Source of the DNA: Astrothelium macrocarpum | Taxonomy: Eukaryota; Ascomycota; Dothideomycetes; Trypetheliales; Trypetheliaceae | DNA: 64,000 nucleotides | NCBI GenBank assembly: GCA_021030915.1 | Contig: JAGEMR010000010.1 | Span: 1-64,000, forward strand | Direction of reading: 5' to 3' | Shown here: positions 23,371 to 34,291 of the stretch, in pieces | Layout: every line of letters starts with the position of its first letter | Position numbering within the stretch: the stretch's first letter is position 1 | The notes under the pieces: generated by a model | What the model saw: the letters and a program-made list of their open reading frames with translations, nothing else | Database searches by the model: none | Told to the model about the DNA's origin: nothing | Made by a program: the position numbers and the translations under genes

Positions 23371-24189
23371 TCAAACCAAAACTCCCCTAAACTCCGCTCT
23401 TCCTCCAGCCCACCCCCTCGCCCCCTCCAGCCCTTCCCACTGCACCAGAAACCGATCCACAACCCCACACAACAGCTTCCCCGACAAGCTCAACCGTCTC
23501 ACCCGCGCCCAGCTCTCCACATACACCGTCCGCATCTTCCCCTGCGCGTTACAACCCCCAACATTCAAGAAGCGCAGCAGCAGCGACGCCAAGACAACAA
23601 TCGTCGCCGTGGCAGGCCCATTCGTCAGAATCAGATCGGGCGGCGCCGGATCGAGCAGCAGCGGAATGCACGCGAGCAGCGTGCGCAGCGAGGACACGGG
23701 CGCGGTGAGCAGCGACTGGTGGATGCGGCGTGCGCGTGGAATCGTCTTGATCGAATAGCTACCCCCTCCCCCACTCGCACCCACCCCAGTATTCCCCTCC
23801 TCCTCCTCCTCCCCCGCCAATCTCCCCTCGAACTCACCGGCCTTCCTCGCGCTAAACGCGTCGCCCGAGCTGACGACCCACACGCGCTGTGTGTAGTCCT
23901 GCAGCCGGACGCGCGAGAGCATGGCGAGCATCTCGGCGGTGTGGCCACCGCTGCCGAGGACGATGAGGAGGCGTGTGGGGATGGTGGGCGGGTTGCGTTT
24001 GCGTGGGGAAGGGGGTCGGCGGTAATTGGGGAGGATGGAGAGGAGGCGGAGGGTGAGGAGGGGAATGAGGAGGATGAGAAGGGTTAAGAGGGTGGGTAGG
24101 AGGGTCGGCATTTTGGTGGGGGTTATCGTTTTGATTTTGCTAGAATAGGCATATTGTTGGCGTTGTCTTGGAGGGGCTGGAGCGCCCAA
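23371..24189 (-). CDS. ALG14: UDP-GlcNAc transferase membrane subunit Alg14
   Basis: A single exon on the minus strand. The listed start gives 272 residues; the internal ATG at 24111 (MPTLLPTLLTLLILLIPLL) would put the membrane anchor right at the N-terminus, as in known Alg14, and may be the true start. Family landmarks: VLGSGGHTAEML, TIPRARRIHQSLLTAPVSS, LILTNGPATATIV, VYVESWARVRRLSLSGKL and DRFLVQWEGL. Alg14 anchors the catalytic Alg13 to the cytosolic face of the ER; together they add the second GlcNAc to dolichol-PP-GlcNAc in N-glycosylation. An insertion of Glu and Gly runs (EEEEEGNTG, SGGGGS) lies between the Rossmann-like segments. The coding sequence is markedly GC-rich. Confidence 0.92.
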   Translation of the reverse strand: MGAPAPPRQRQQYAYSSKIKTITPTKMPTLLPTLLTLLILLIPLLTLRLLSILPNYRRPPSPRKRNPPTIPTRLLIVLGSGGHTAEMLAMLSRVRLQDYTQRVWVVSSGDAFSARKAGEFEGRLAGEEEEEGNTGVGASGGGGSYSIKTIPRARRIHQSLLTAPVSSLRTLLACIPLLLDPAPPDLILTNGPATATIVVLASLLLRFLNVGGCNAQGKMRTVYVESWARVRRLSLSGKLLCGVVDRFLVQWEGLEGARGWAGGRAEFRGVLV

Positions 24190-24508
24190 GGTAGTTGGTT
24201 ACCGTGCGAATTGAGGTGTGAAGGTATTTGGTGTTTAAAATGGAGGTTTATGTAGGTAGCCCTGGTAGGTAGGTAGGGCCCTGTCCGGGAAGTTCTAGAC
24301 ATGAACCGGGTTCAACATTCACAAATAAAACGAACCAAACCATATGGGAAGTTGAACAGATACATGTCATTGATTCCTCCTGACCTGGCTGAGAGAAGGT
24401 CCACTCGATCCAGTAAAAATATGTGTGAAAAGTATATAATACAATCCCGATCCTCCAACTACACCATCGCTAAATCACCAAACGCATCATAAATACTAAT
24501 GCAGACAA
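24190..24508. other. Intergenic: ALG14 upstream and NEM1-like 3' region
   Basis: About 320 bp between two genes on the minus strand. Contains a GTAGGTAGG-type run near 24252-24277. No gene seen. Confidence 0.4.
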
Positions 24509-26160
24509 TCACGCTGTTTGCGCCTCTCCCAGGCGTAATGCGAGCAATGCCCGAACATCCATGACGTACTGAAGACCCTCCAAAAGTGGTATAAGGTGAA
24601 GAAGATCATTATCTGTAGGATCATTGATCCATCCTTCTATAGGTATTGCATTATCTGCTTTCGTATTAGTATCACTGACACAAATATCATTTGTATTCTG
24701 TTCGCACCTTCATGGAAGATGTAGCTCATTGGGCTATTGTCCAGAATCATGACTTTACTAAGATCTGGTTCGATTTGGCTTAAATCTTTGATAAATGCAC
24801 CATTGCGGTAAGTGCAATGTTGCCGGTAATATCGACCAGAAAAGTACTTTCGCTCTTGTTCCAGCCAGTCAATCACGGGGTCTGCATATTCTTGTACCGA
24901 TGCAGTAAATACAATTAAATTGTACCATTTGGAAACCTAAAATTGTTGTAAGCACAGATTAAGTCTGATTTCTGATTGGGAGCTTACCCTTCGCAGGAAA
25001 TCGTCACAGTGCGGCCGTTTATGAACATAATACAGAATGGGTATTTGAGAACCAATAGTAACTCCACCGGCGCCAACGGGTTGCGAAAGCTTGACTTCAA
25101 CCATATGTCCTGTACTCATACGTCCACCTTTTGCCATGCTGTGAATTAGAGTCTCGTCCAAATCGATGATTAGTGTTTTCTGACCAAGGCGGCCAAATCC
25201 GGGACTCTGAACAGAGTACGTTGGCTGCTGCCTTGGGATCAGCGGTCTCGGAGGTGCAGGAGCACGAGGATATCGAGTGACCTTCAAAGACGAAGATGTT
25301 GCAGGGCTTGTTGGAGACTTGAGCAACGCTGCTGCTTCTGCTGATAGTTGATCGTCTTTGTTCTCTGATGTAGCTGATTTCTTCTGATGTTTCCTTTTCT
25401 TCATTGTTTCTGTCTTGTTGTCTTTTATCCGTATCTTTCGCGTGGGTTTCTCCATCCCTCCACTAGACAAGACATTGTCCTTGGATCGTGTATGCTTTGA
25501 CGGCGTGTCATCATCGTTCTTTTGTACATTTGTTTGGTCGGTCTCGGTTTCATCCTCCGAAGTTACTGCAGATGAAGCGACAGATGGTGGATTCGATATC
25601 TTCTTACCACCGCCTCTTGTTCGAGAAGCGAATCGTGGCTCTCTTTCTTCAGTAGACGAAAGCCCAACTGCTTGTGTAGTAGACTTTTGTTTTCTTCGAA
25701 CACACTTGCTTAGACGACGAAGGGGAAGGACTGCAGAGAAATGGCCCTGTTCGTCGTAGAAACAAGCAATGACGTAGCGGCCGGGGGCCAACACAGTAGA
25801 TAGAACAACTCTTATAGAGCTGACGATAGCCGCTGCAACCCGCTTTGGCAATGCCCATCGAATATTGCGCCTTAAATTCTTTTGTTCAGAGCTATCATGA
25901 TTAACCAACGGTGTTTTCTCGTCATCAGCTACCTCGGACGCCACATCGTCAAGGTCATTGTCCCTGCTCTCTTCTTGGTCTCCAAGATTGTTGAGCTTTT
26001 CGGCGACAGCCTGGGAATCAAGAAGCCCCAGCCTTTTTGCAGTGAACCCCTCTGTGGGCTTTTCGAGGGGTTCGATGTTTGCTTCTGAAGCGGTACGGGA
26101 ACGTGGTGGGCTCGCTGGAGGAGTCGAGCTCAAGCCTGAGAGAGTCTTTAGAGCATTCAT
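24509..26160 (-). CDS. NEM1: Nem1-type nuclear envelope phosphatase (FCP/SCP family)
   Basis: Three exons on the minus strand, 26160-24988, 24936-24708 and 24654-24509, give 515 residues. The catalytic DxDx(T/V) motif is DLDETLIHSM at about 333-342, followed by HKRPHCDDFLRRVSKWYNLI, FTASVQEYADPVIDWLE and ILDNSPMSYIFHEDNAIPI, the full HAD-type Dullard/Nem1 core. A hydrophobic stretch at about 110-135 (AAAIVSSIRVVLSTVLAPGRYVIACFY) can serve as membrane anchor, and a long charged linker lies between. With Spo7, Nem1 dephosphorylates the phosphatidate phosphatase Pah1 at the nuclear envelope/ER, which controls lipid synthesis and nuclear shape. All joins keep the family sequence intact. Confidence 0.93.
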
Positions 26161-26716
26161 TGTTAGCTAGAGCAGCGCCATGAAACGAGTGAAGGGCAAG
26201 CGCCGGAAAATGCGCTTAGGATAGCGAGCTTGTCACGCTGCCAACATGAGGGCCAGCTCGTGCTGTCACAGTTGCACGATAAGACCTAAAGGCTCAAGCG
26301 GTAAGTGGACCTGATCGCATGCGGTAGAAGAGCGGAGAGCAATCGATGAGGTAGATCAACGACCTCAGATGCTGTGCGTGCGGCGGTTAGGTGAGGAGCA
26401 GTAAGCAATGAGATGGGATTCTCATAATGCGGAGAATGACATGCATCCATCGCCGGATGCGCCTGACCCTTACCAGCCTCAGCGGGCCGAAACTAGAATC
26501 TCCCACCACCATCTCAGCCCTATAGGCCAAATTACAATCAACTTGGCCACTAAATGACTCGAACGATCGGCTCAGACTAATAAACAGGCCTGACCTACTT
26601 TTCAAGTTTCTCGGTTCTGAACAACAATCCCTGATATTCTCTTACAAATCAGCGTCGTTCTGCGAACCGAGAATCATCAATCAACATAATCTAAATTTCA
26701 CAAAGTGACGAAAATC
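26161..26716. promoter_or_regulatory. Divergent promoter region, NEM1-like and eIF2B-beta genes
   Basis: About 550 bp between start codons on opposite strands. No specific operator recognised. Confidence 0.45.
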
Positions 26717-28295
26717 ATGCCTTCCGCGGCGGCTGCGACAGCTCCAGGCATCACTTCTTTTTTGAAGTCCCTAAAAGGCACTCCTGTCGATACTTCGATA
26801 GAACATCTTGTCTCGTCAGTACACATTTTCGTTTTCGTGAAGAAGCAGTCGCTCATTTCCGAGCAGATTATTGAAGAGGAGACAAATACGCAACTCTCGG
26901 CCATGTGCAATTGCAACTACTCAGCTACTTCTCAGGGTGGTTGCAGAGTTCAGGGGCAGAGATGTAGCAAAACTCATCGACCGTGTTCGTCATGTCGGTC
27001 AAAAATTAATAGCTGCGCAACCACGTGAGATGGCTGTTGGCAACATAGTGCGCCGCGTTCTCGGCCTCATCCGTGAAGTCGATGAGGATAAGGAAGAAGA
27101 TGTAGATACCAGTGTAATGTCTGACATTGGCAATAATTTCCCTCAACAGACCAACGACTCCCTTTCTCGACCCCTATTATCTTCACACATGTCAACCTTC
27201 AGCCCTCTAAAACATGGAGCTACCGAGCCTGCGCCCGCAATTTTGAAGCACCATGATAGCAGTGGGAGTAGCGATGTGGTCAGTCAAGATCAAACAGAAA
27301 ATACCGTGCAACGACCTCCACTTCCATCCACTCAGAGTTCTTACATAAGTAATTCGACACCCTTAGCCACCTCCTTGTTTGGTCTTCTATCATATCCTGA
27401 GACGCCGTCTGGATCTTCAACTCCACCTCAACAGCAATCACCCGCCGGAAAAAACTCGCTGACAGCTCGTAATTTGGCTGGATTGGGTGATGACCTTCAA
27501 AAACCTCGCGATGTCAAAGCCGAGGTTCTAGATGGAATTCGTGAGATGCTCGACGAGCTTGACCAAGTCGACGACCAAATCGCAGAAAAGGCTCTGGAAC
27601 ACATTCACTCAAATGAGATCGTTCTTACCCATACGTCTTCCATGACGGTGCAAAAGTTTCTACTTACTGCAGCAAGGAAGCGCAAATTTACGGTGGTACA
27701 TGTCGAGGCGTACCCGAATGAGCACCTGGACACACATTATACAATCATGACAGGACGGAAAGCCGGTGCCGCGGAAGATGCAGATTCGGATCCACGCTTC
27801 AAGTCACTCACCGCTGCTGGTATCACTGTCATCCTCATACCGGATTCGGCGGTATTTGCAATCATGTCTCGGGTAAACAAAGTCATACTCGGCACCCATA
27901 GTGTGTTGGCCAATGGTGGACTTGTGGCAGCGATCGGTGCTCGAACGATTGCGAGCGCAGCAAAGGTCCACAAAACACCTGTTGTCGTGTTAAGTGGTGT
28001 CTACAAGCTCAGTCCTGTCTACCCTTTCGATACGGACGAGCTGATTGAACATGGTGATGCAAGTAAGGTCATTCCATTTGAAGATGGAGATTTTGTGGAC
28101 AAGATAGATGTGATGAACCCATTGTATGACTATGTACCTGCAGACCTGGTAGACTTGTATATTACGAATCTGTAAGTTGAGGGATGTGCCTTTATGGGCG
28201 GGTCAAGCTAACAAGAATACAGGGGAGGACATGCACCAAGCTATCTCTATAGAATTGTTGCCGATCACTACCGTGTCGAAGATATCAATTTATAG
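26717..28295 (+). CDS. GCD7: Translation initiation factor eIF2B subunit beta
   Basis: Exons 26717-26814, 26867-28171 and 28223-28295 give 491 residues; an in-frame ATG at 26705 would add four. The N-terminus reads TSIEHLVSLLKRRQIRNSRPCAIAT across intron 1 (GTCAGT donor). The C-terminal Rossmann-like half has EIVLTHTSSMTVQKFLLTAA, VVHVEAYP, GITVILIPDSAVFAIMSRVN, LANGGLVAAIGARTIASAAK and VVLSGVYKLSP, and ends GGHAPSYLYRIVADHYRVED after intron 2. The Ser/Pro-rich insert at about 110-220 is a fungal feature. The protein belongs to the regulatory core of the eIF2B decamer, the nucleotide exchange factor for eIF2 that senses eIF2 phosphorylation. No lesion. Confidence 0.93.
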
Positions 28296-29831
28296 AAGTC
28301 AATGCTACCCCTTGACTTATCGATTTCCGCAAGTCGTTCAGCACTCATAAAATTAAGCTACCACGCAATCAAAAACTCTGACGAAGCTGTTGCTCTGGAT
28401 CATGACTTCTTCATTGATCATCGAGTACGTCAATGACGGAGGGACAGGAGAATACAGGATTCTTACTCGAGGGCTTATGAAGCCGTTTTTGATAGCGGCT
28501 CTCACTCTTTTAAATCCAGACTACAGACAAACATTCTGCTTAGTCAGAAGGAGATCATCTCCAAGAGAATTTGACGAAAACACTGAACGGACGATAGTGG
28601 GGGTAAAGCTACAACTATTGAAAGAATGAGTAGAACGTCCGGGCTTTCCAGACGCAACTCGAAGATCTACCAAGTCACCAGTGGGGCTTGATATCGGACG
28701 AGCAAAATGGTGAAGACTAAGAGCCCGTTTCCACGCAAGCCAGTGGCTTGGCAGGCACACTTACCAAAAATGCAGGGGAACCCCGCAATAGGTCATTTGG
28801 AAAACCTGGATTTTACTTTGATCGGAGGAGCGATCGGTAGGGGCAGATTCTGTAGATTACCAGGGATGACCTTGTGGATATTTTGGTAGGGGAGCGATAG
28901 GCCCGAACACTAAGCAATTATTTCGATAGCGCATTCATACATTGACAGAAAGGTTATTGCCTTGGACTTCATCTAATATCTGGGCAAGCCTTATTAGACC
29001 GCTGCGCACATGCATGTCGTGGAAATGAGTATGAAATTTCGAAAAGACTTTGTTGGTTTGGGTTTATTCTAGTCAAGAAAAAAATGAAAGAAATGTTGTA
29101 GGAGTCAAAAAGCAGAAAGAATCATATTTGCGACCCTCACAAGACGGAGTTTTTCATTTCTACCATATCCAGTAGATGGTCTGCCTTCATTTACACGTGA
29201 AAGTGTACTGATTTTATTCCATAGGATCTTCTTCTGTCTTCTCCACAATTAATTATGGAGCACGGAGTAATGTTCTGGATCCTCCGCTATGCGAGTCAGC
29301 TCCCGTTGCCATGGAGATGCACGACCAACAGCTTTGATTGGGATGATGATTGGATCCCCACCACCTCACCACACTGCTCCGCGGGCATTGTGTCGGAAAC
29401 TTTCAAAACCAATTGTTGATCCCAGCAATTGCACAACCCCATGCAGAAGAATCCTCGTTGTCCATTGGTTGTATCACATCCTTTGCGCGAGCCTGGCCTG
29501 AGAGAAGGCTGGAGCATGGCTACCTGACCGTCAGCCCCGCCATCTGACTTCCCTTGTTTACAGCCATCGGCCTTTTCCACGGCCGCGCTATCTTATGATC
29601 TGCGAACCCTCGTCTTTGACTACTGCATCTCTACAACTCTCACAGACCCGGAGCTTCGTCTATCACTGTTGAGAGTCATTCGTTCTCCTCTAAGTTGTTT
29701 CGGTTCCACCACCTGTTTGTTGCCGTCCCGAGCAATGATTCCTGGATGAGCGCTGTGTAACGTACCGCTCCGGCGGAGCCGCACCCCAGTATCATTACCC
29801 ACTTCGCACATTTCTTTCCTGGACAGCTACA
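28296..29831. other. Intergenic, 1.5 kb, no supported gene
   Basis: Only open frames under 95 codons and in competing frames. The last 200 bases before 29832 should hold the promoter and leader of the kelch protein gene. Confidence 0.4.
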
Positions 29832-32800
29832 ATGGGTTTCGAGTTAAAAGTATTCCACCTGTCTCTGGGTTTGCTCTGGATCATCGCGTCCCCATCGCTT
29901 GCCGCTCTACCATATAATCCTACAAGAGCATTTCTAGCACAACCGCGCAATGACCTCGCCTACGTACTTCAGCCTTCAACGACGACTCCCGGCCAAATTG
30001 AGCTCATGTCGATAGACGTCTCGGGTACCGTCCAGGCATCGTCGCCACCATTGACAACATTATTTCCTTCATTACCATTCATGAATGGCTCGAGCAGTAT
30101 CGCATACGTACCTACCATTGATGCCACCGGTGAGATTACTGTTTATGCTGGAGATTGCTCGCAACAAGCCACAGGCTCAGCACTTTGGAGGTTTAAACCA
30201 GATACACAGGCAGACAATGGCAATGGGACTTGGGAACAGGATACTGTGTCGATAAATAACATTAGTGGGAACAACATACTTGACGGCGCAAACTTTTTGG
30301 CATGCAGCACATCTTTCTCAAGTACCGTCAATGGTTCTGAATCGGATTTTGGCTACTATGTGTTTGGTGGAATGTGTCCTCACAACGATGCTACGCAAGA
30401 GACATGGACTTCTGACGCAGACTATTCCAATTCTATGCTTACCCTGGAACCTCAGTCTACATTAGGAGAAGATGATACCTATGGACTTGGTCTGACATCG
30501 AGTCGTGGGCCCCCAATTGCGGAAGCTGGCTTCACTATTACTCCTTTAACTCCAACCTTCGCAAATAATAGTGATGGAACCCAAAGCCAGCAACAAGACT
30601 TTGTACTTGTCGGAGGACATACAATGACTGCTTTTATCAACATGTCCCAGGTTGCACTCTTCTCGCTACCACAGCAAGGTTGGACATTTTTATCGGTGGA
30701 TCAGGAATCTTCGCAAGTCGAACCTCGCTCTGGACATACGGCAGTTCTCTCCGAGGATGGGTCCAAAATCTTCGTGTTTGGGGGTTGGGTTGGTAATATC
30801 AATACTCCGGCCCAACCTCAACTTGCTATTCTGAATGCTGGTGAGGGTTACGGAGGTACTGGATCTTGGGCTTGGACAATTCCTCAGCAATCAGGTGACG
30901 GTCTTACATCTGGTAGCGGTATTTACGGTCATGACGCGATCATGCTTCCTGGTGACGTGATGATGGTGGTTGGAGGTAATCAAATTGCTCCACCTGGCAG
31001 TCCCAAATTCCGGAGGCAAACGTCGAACCTCAATGTTATGTTTTTTAATACATCTTCGAATACCTGGAGTACTGATTACACTCCACCGTCGTCGGCTGAC
31101 TCTGGCATTTCATCACAGGGCGATGATTCAGGGCCACTAACTACTATATCTCAAAAGGCTGGACTGGGAGCTGGTCTTGGTATTGGCGCTATAGCTGTAG
31201 CTTGCCTTGCCGTCTTTTACTGGTGGTTTTCGCGGAGGCTCAAGAAAAAGCGACAAGAACGACAAAGAGAGATGAGGCAGTACAATGGCAGTGCAAGCGA
31301 CTTTCAGGCTCATGACGCAAGCGCAAATGGACCAAACGAAGCATGGCCAGGAGCTGCCTGGTCAGGACATCATCGCGATCTTAGCGGCGGTGATTATCTA
31401 TGGTCCACCCGAACAGAGGATCTTGCATATAACAATGGCTGGCGGAATGCAGGGAATCAAGAGGCAGAACGGACAGGACTACTAGTTGAAATACCAAGTC
31501 CAACACGAGGTCTGCGAAGAGGACGCGGGGGCAATATTCAATCAAGGCATGACGAAAATCGTGTCAGTCGGGGCTCCGGCGTCATTCATCCCATTCAAGA
31601 AAGAGATGAAGATGAGCACACACCAAAAGGGCCTGAGATGGCAGAGAAACACAAGAGTCTTGCATCAAGCCTATTCTCAAACGCTCCTAGCTTGAATCCA
31701 TTTAGAGATCCAGATCCTCTCGGGAGCCATCCTGTTCATCCCCCGGCCGAGGCATCTGCATCCGCAGCTATGAATTATAGTGACCGACCACCGTTGATCT
31801 CTGCTAAGAGTGACGATGCAACCACAAACCTACTTGACCGCGGAACGCCTCCTCCTACAGCTCTGTTCCACGATGCCAAAGATCGCGAGCGGGAAGTTGC
31901 AAGCTGGGTCGACGGCTGGCAAGCCGCAGACGCCCTCCTCTATAACTCTTCCAACCAGCAGCAACGCCCAGCACGCAACGGATCGCAACGAACCAGCGGC
32001 CGCCTCTCTCCCACCAAGCATTCCGACCGCACCGACTCCTCCCTCAGCGACCGCTCCTTCCGCTCCAACCTCTCCAACAGCAACGTCAGCATCTCCCGCA
32101 CCGTCTCCCAACGCTCCGCCGCCTTCCTCGCCCTCAACCCCTTCTCCACCCCCCGCCCCGACACCGACCCACGCCCAACAACCCAACCCACGCCATCCAA
32201 AGACCCCCCCGGACCTCGCCCAACCACCCACGAAAACGACAGCGCATCCTTCATCACCGCCCACACCTCCCTCACCAACCCGTCCTCCCACCCCTCCAGC
32301 CCCACCAAACCCACCTTCTTCGCCACCGCACCGCCACCCCCACCACCGCCTTCCGACCCCCTCCACCACCCGGCCCTCGCCTCGCCCCGCTCCGCCGCCG
32401 ACCTCCACCCCACGACGCCCACGAAGCCGCGCCTCGGCTGGGTCGGGTCGGTGCGCAAGGCGCTCGGCGCCGCGGCGCTGGGCGGCGGCAGCCGCACCGC
32501 GAGCCTGACGTCGGCATCCGCGGCCGTCGTGCCGCGGTGGGCGCGGAGCCGCGGCGCGAGCTTCTCCGCGGAGCAGCAGCAGCAGCAGCAGCAGCAGGCG
32601 GAGCAGGGGAAGGCGGCGGTGGGGGAGGAGGAGTCGCCTGCAAAGGGCGCGAGTTCGAGTGTGGGTGTTGGCGTGCCGAGACGCGCGGCGAGCGAGGGGG
32701 GGTTCTTTTGGAGGGGGAAGAAGGGGAGGGGCGATTGGGAGGAGGATGTTGCGGGGGTGGGAGGAGAGGTGTTTCCGCCGTATCGCGATGAGGATGGGGG

Positions 32801-33206
32801 GGAGGCTGGTGCGAGGGAGGAGGCTGGGGTGGGGAAGTCGAGGAGGTTGCAGAGGAGGGCGGGCAGGAGGCGGCCGCAGACGATGGTGGGTATGCGCGGG
32901 GAGAATGAAGCGTGGTTGAGGGAGCATGGAGTCGGGAGTGAGGAGAGGAGGAGGCGGCCGTTGGAGGATGAGGAGGATGAGGATTGGGATGTTGAGGCGG
33001 CGGTGGAAAGGAGGTTGGTGCAGGTCATGTTCACGGTGCCGAAGCAGAGGTTGAGGGTGGTAAATACGGATGTGGATGGGGAGAGTATGCGGAGTAGGAG
33101 TGATGCTGAGGGGCCTTCAGGTGGCGGAACGAGGGAAACGAAGGATGATGCCGTGCAGGATGGAGCACAAGTTCTAGATCGGAAGACTGGAAAAGAGCGG
33201 GCCTAG
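29832..33206 (+). CDS. Kelch/galactose-oxidase-like propeller protein with one membrane segment
   Basis: A single exon of 1124 residues. A signal peptide is at 1-24 (LGLLWIIASPSLAALP). The luminal or extracellular part to about 435 is a propeller with kelch-like strands (FGYYVFGGMC, DFVLVGGHT, PRSGHTAVLSEDGSKIFVFGGW, YGHDAIMLPGDVMMVVGG) and several N-glycosylation sequons. A membrane helix is at about 443-465 (GLGIGAIAVACLAVFYWWF), followed by a basic stop-transfer stretch. The cytoplasmic tail of about 650 residues is disordered, Ser/Pro-rich, and carries a poly-Gln run near residue 914 coded by CAG repeats. The tail DNA (32100-33000) is far more GC-rich than the propeller part. Architecture resembles fungal surface or polarity-linked kelch proteins; a precise role cannot be assigned. 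Confidence 0.88.
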   Translation: MGFELKVFHLSLGLLWIIASPSLAALPYNPTRAFLAQPRNDLAYVLQPSTTTPGQIELMSIDVSGTVQASSPPLTTLFPSLPFMNGSSSIAYVPTIDATGEITVYAGDCSQQATGSALWRFKPDTQADNGNGTWEQDTVSINNISGNNILDGANFLACSTSFSSTVNGSESDFGYYVFGGMCPHNDATQETWTSDADYSNSMLTLEPQSTLGEDDTYGLGLTSSRGPPIAEAGFTITPLTPTFANNSDGTQSQQQDFVLVGGHTMTAFINMSQVALFSLPQQGWTFLSVDQESSQVEPRSGHTAVLSEDGSKIFVFGGWVGNINTPAQPQLAILNAGEGYGGTGSWAWTIPQQSGDGLTSGSGIYGHDAIMLPGDVMMVVGGNQIAPPGSPKFRRQTSNLNVMFFNTSSNTWSTDYTPPSSADSGISSQGDDSGPLTTISQKAGLGAGLGIGAIAVACLAVFYWWFSRRLKKKRQERQREMRQYNGSASDFQAHDASANGPNEAWPGAAWSGHHRDLSGGDYLWSTRTEDLAYNNGWRNAGNQEAERTGLLVEIPSPTRGLRRGRGGNIQSRHDENRVSRGSGVIHPIQERDEDEHTPKGPEMAEKHKSLASSLFSNAPSLNPFRDPDPLGSHPVHPPAEASASAAMNYSDRPPLISAKSDDATTNLLDRGTPPPTALFHDAKDREREVASWVDGWQAADALLYNSSNQQQRPARNGSQRTSGRLSPTKHSDRTDSSLSDRSFRSNLSNSNVSISRTVSQRSAAFLALNPFSTPRPDTDPRPTTQPTPSKDPPGPRPTTHENDSASFITAHTSLTNPSSHPSSPTKPTFFATAPPPPPPPSDPLHHPALASPRSAADLHPTTPTKPRLGWVGSVRKALGAAALGGGSRTASLTSASAAVVPRWARSRGASFSAEQQQQQQQQAEQGKAAVGEEESPAKGASSSVGVGVPRRAASEGGFFWRGKKGRGDWEEDVAGVGGEVFPPYRDEDGGEAGAREEAGVGKSRRLQRRAGRRRPQTMVGMRGENEAWLREHGVGSEERRRRPLEDEEDEDWDVEAAVERRLVQVMFTVPKQRLRVVNTDVDGESMRSRSDAEGPSGGGTRETKDDAVQDGAQVLDRKTGKERA
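32573..32600 (+). repeat. CAG trinucleotide run coding poly-Gln
   Basis: About nine CAG codons in the tail of the kelch protein gene; likely to vary in length between strains. Confidence 0.85.
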
Positions 33207-34291
33207 AGGTCGCTTCGATGAACGGCACCATGTTAGAGTGGACTTTCTCGACATGTGGGACTGGTAGATGGACACTGAGATGCGAGGGTTTCATTCGGGT
33301 ATATATGGGGGGAATGGCTCTACGGAGCATCTGCGGGCGCTTCTGGCTTCTGAGCAACCTTGTTGGGCGGGATTCATGCGTATTCTGATTGACAGTGTTT
33401 TGTTGTTTGAGTTTTGAGCGAGCTTTGACTTTCGATCGAAGTGTCAGCTGCAATGAGAAATGTCATAGACTACTCAAAATTGAAATTTAGTAGCCCACGT
33501 GAATTTTAATCATTAGAAATGTGAAGCCTTTCTTTCGAAAATGTTTTTGAGTATAGAGAATTCCATTGTAACGAGACTCTCCCGAAGACTTGCATCATGT
33601 AGAGAGTCACGACCGCGGAGTTGCGCCAAAAAGGCATGACTGAGGGATGAAGTTCTGGATTGACGTGACTCAACGCCGATAATTATGAGGATTTGTCAGA
33701 AGCCAAGTTTTAATTATTCCCGGTACCTGCAGGGGTTTGAGTCTTCGTCGGTTCGTCTAACAAGCGCCCCCAGTTAGACGCGCTTGTATGCAAAGAATCA
33801 ATTTGTCGCTTACCCACTTGGTACATAGTTTCCGGTGTTCTTGCCGACGCTAAGTAGCTTTCATCAAACGTTCATCCCGGTGCTGCTTCGGATCTGATGC
33901 CGAATATTCTCGAAACCAGCCATGTAGAAAGATGCACTTGGTCTAGACGAGTCCTTATTAGATCAGAAGCTATGTTCGACAGCAACCGACATCGGAGATC
34001 GAGGCAGATTCTCGTGATAAACTGCTATCAGGACTGGTCGTCAGATCTTGAACCATGTGTGGGACCTTGACGTGATTACACAAGATCGCCTTTCTCCGAC
34101 AGCTGAGGTGAATATTTATCACACTCTTCCCTTCGCTTTGATACTTCTTTCCGCATCTCACGATACTGTACCAGCTTCTCTGTTCCAACCGATTTTCTTT
34201 TTCACTCCGTGTTTTCAGCTCTTAATTTCACACAACCCTTCCCCTTTACCTTAGACTCCTGCTGTCAGCAAACATTTTTCATCCACGCAAA
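33207..34291. other. Intergenic: cytochrome c peroxidase upstream region
   Basis: Pyrimidine-rich in the last 150 bases, as expected for the leader of the peroxidase gene. No gene or clear repeat recognised. Confidence 0.4.

Noticed and set aside
25415..25759. Plus-strand frame of 114 codons inside the Nem1-type gene
   Set aside because: Shadow of the conserved minus-strand gene; no motif.
26871..28175. eIF2B-beta starting at a TTG at 26871
   Set aside because: The conserved N-terminus continues upstream through a 52-bp intron to an ATG at 26717 or 26705.
31830..33034. Two antisense open frames of about 365 codons opposite the kelch gene tail
   Set aside because: They lie over extremely GC-rich DNA with few stop codons and read as low-complexity Gly/Arg/Ser. 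The plus-strand gene is continuous with its signal peptide, propeller and membrane helix.
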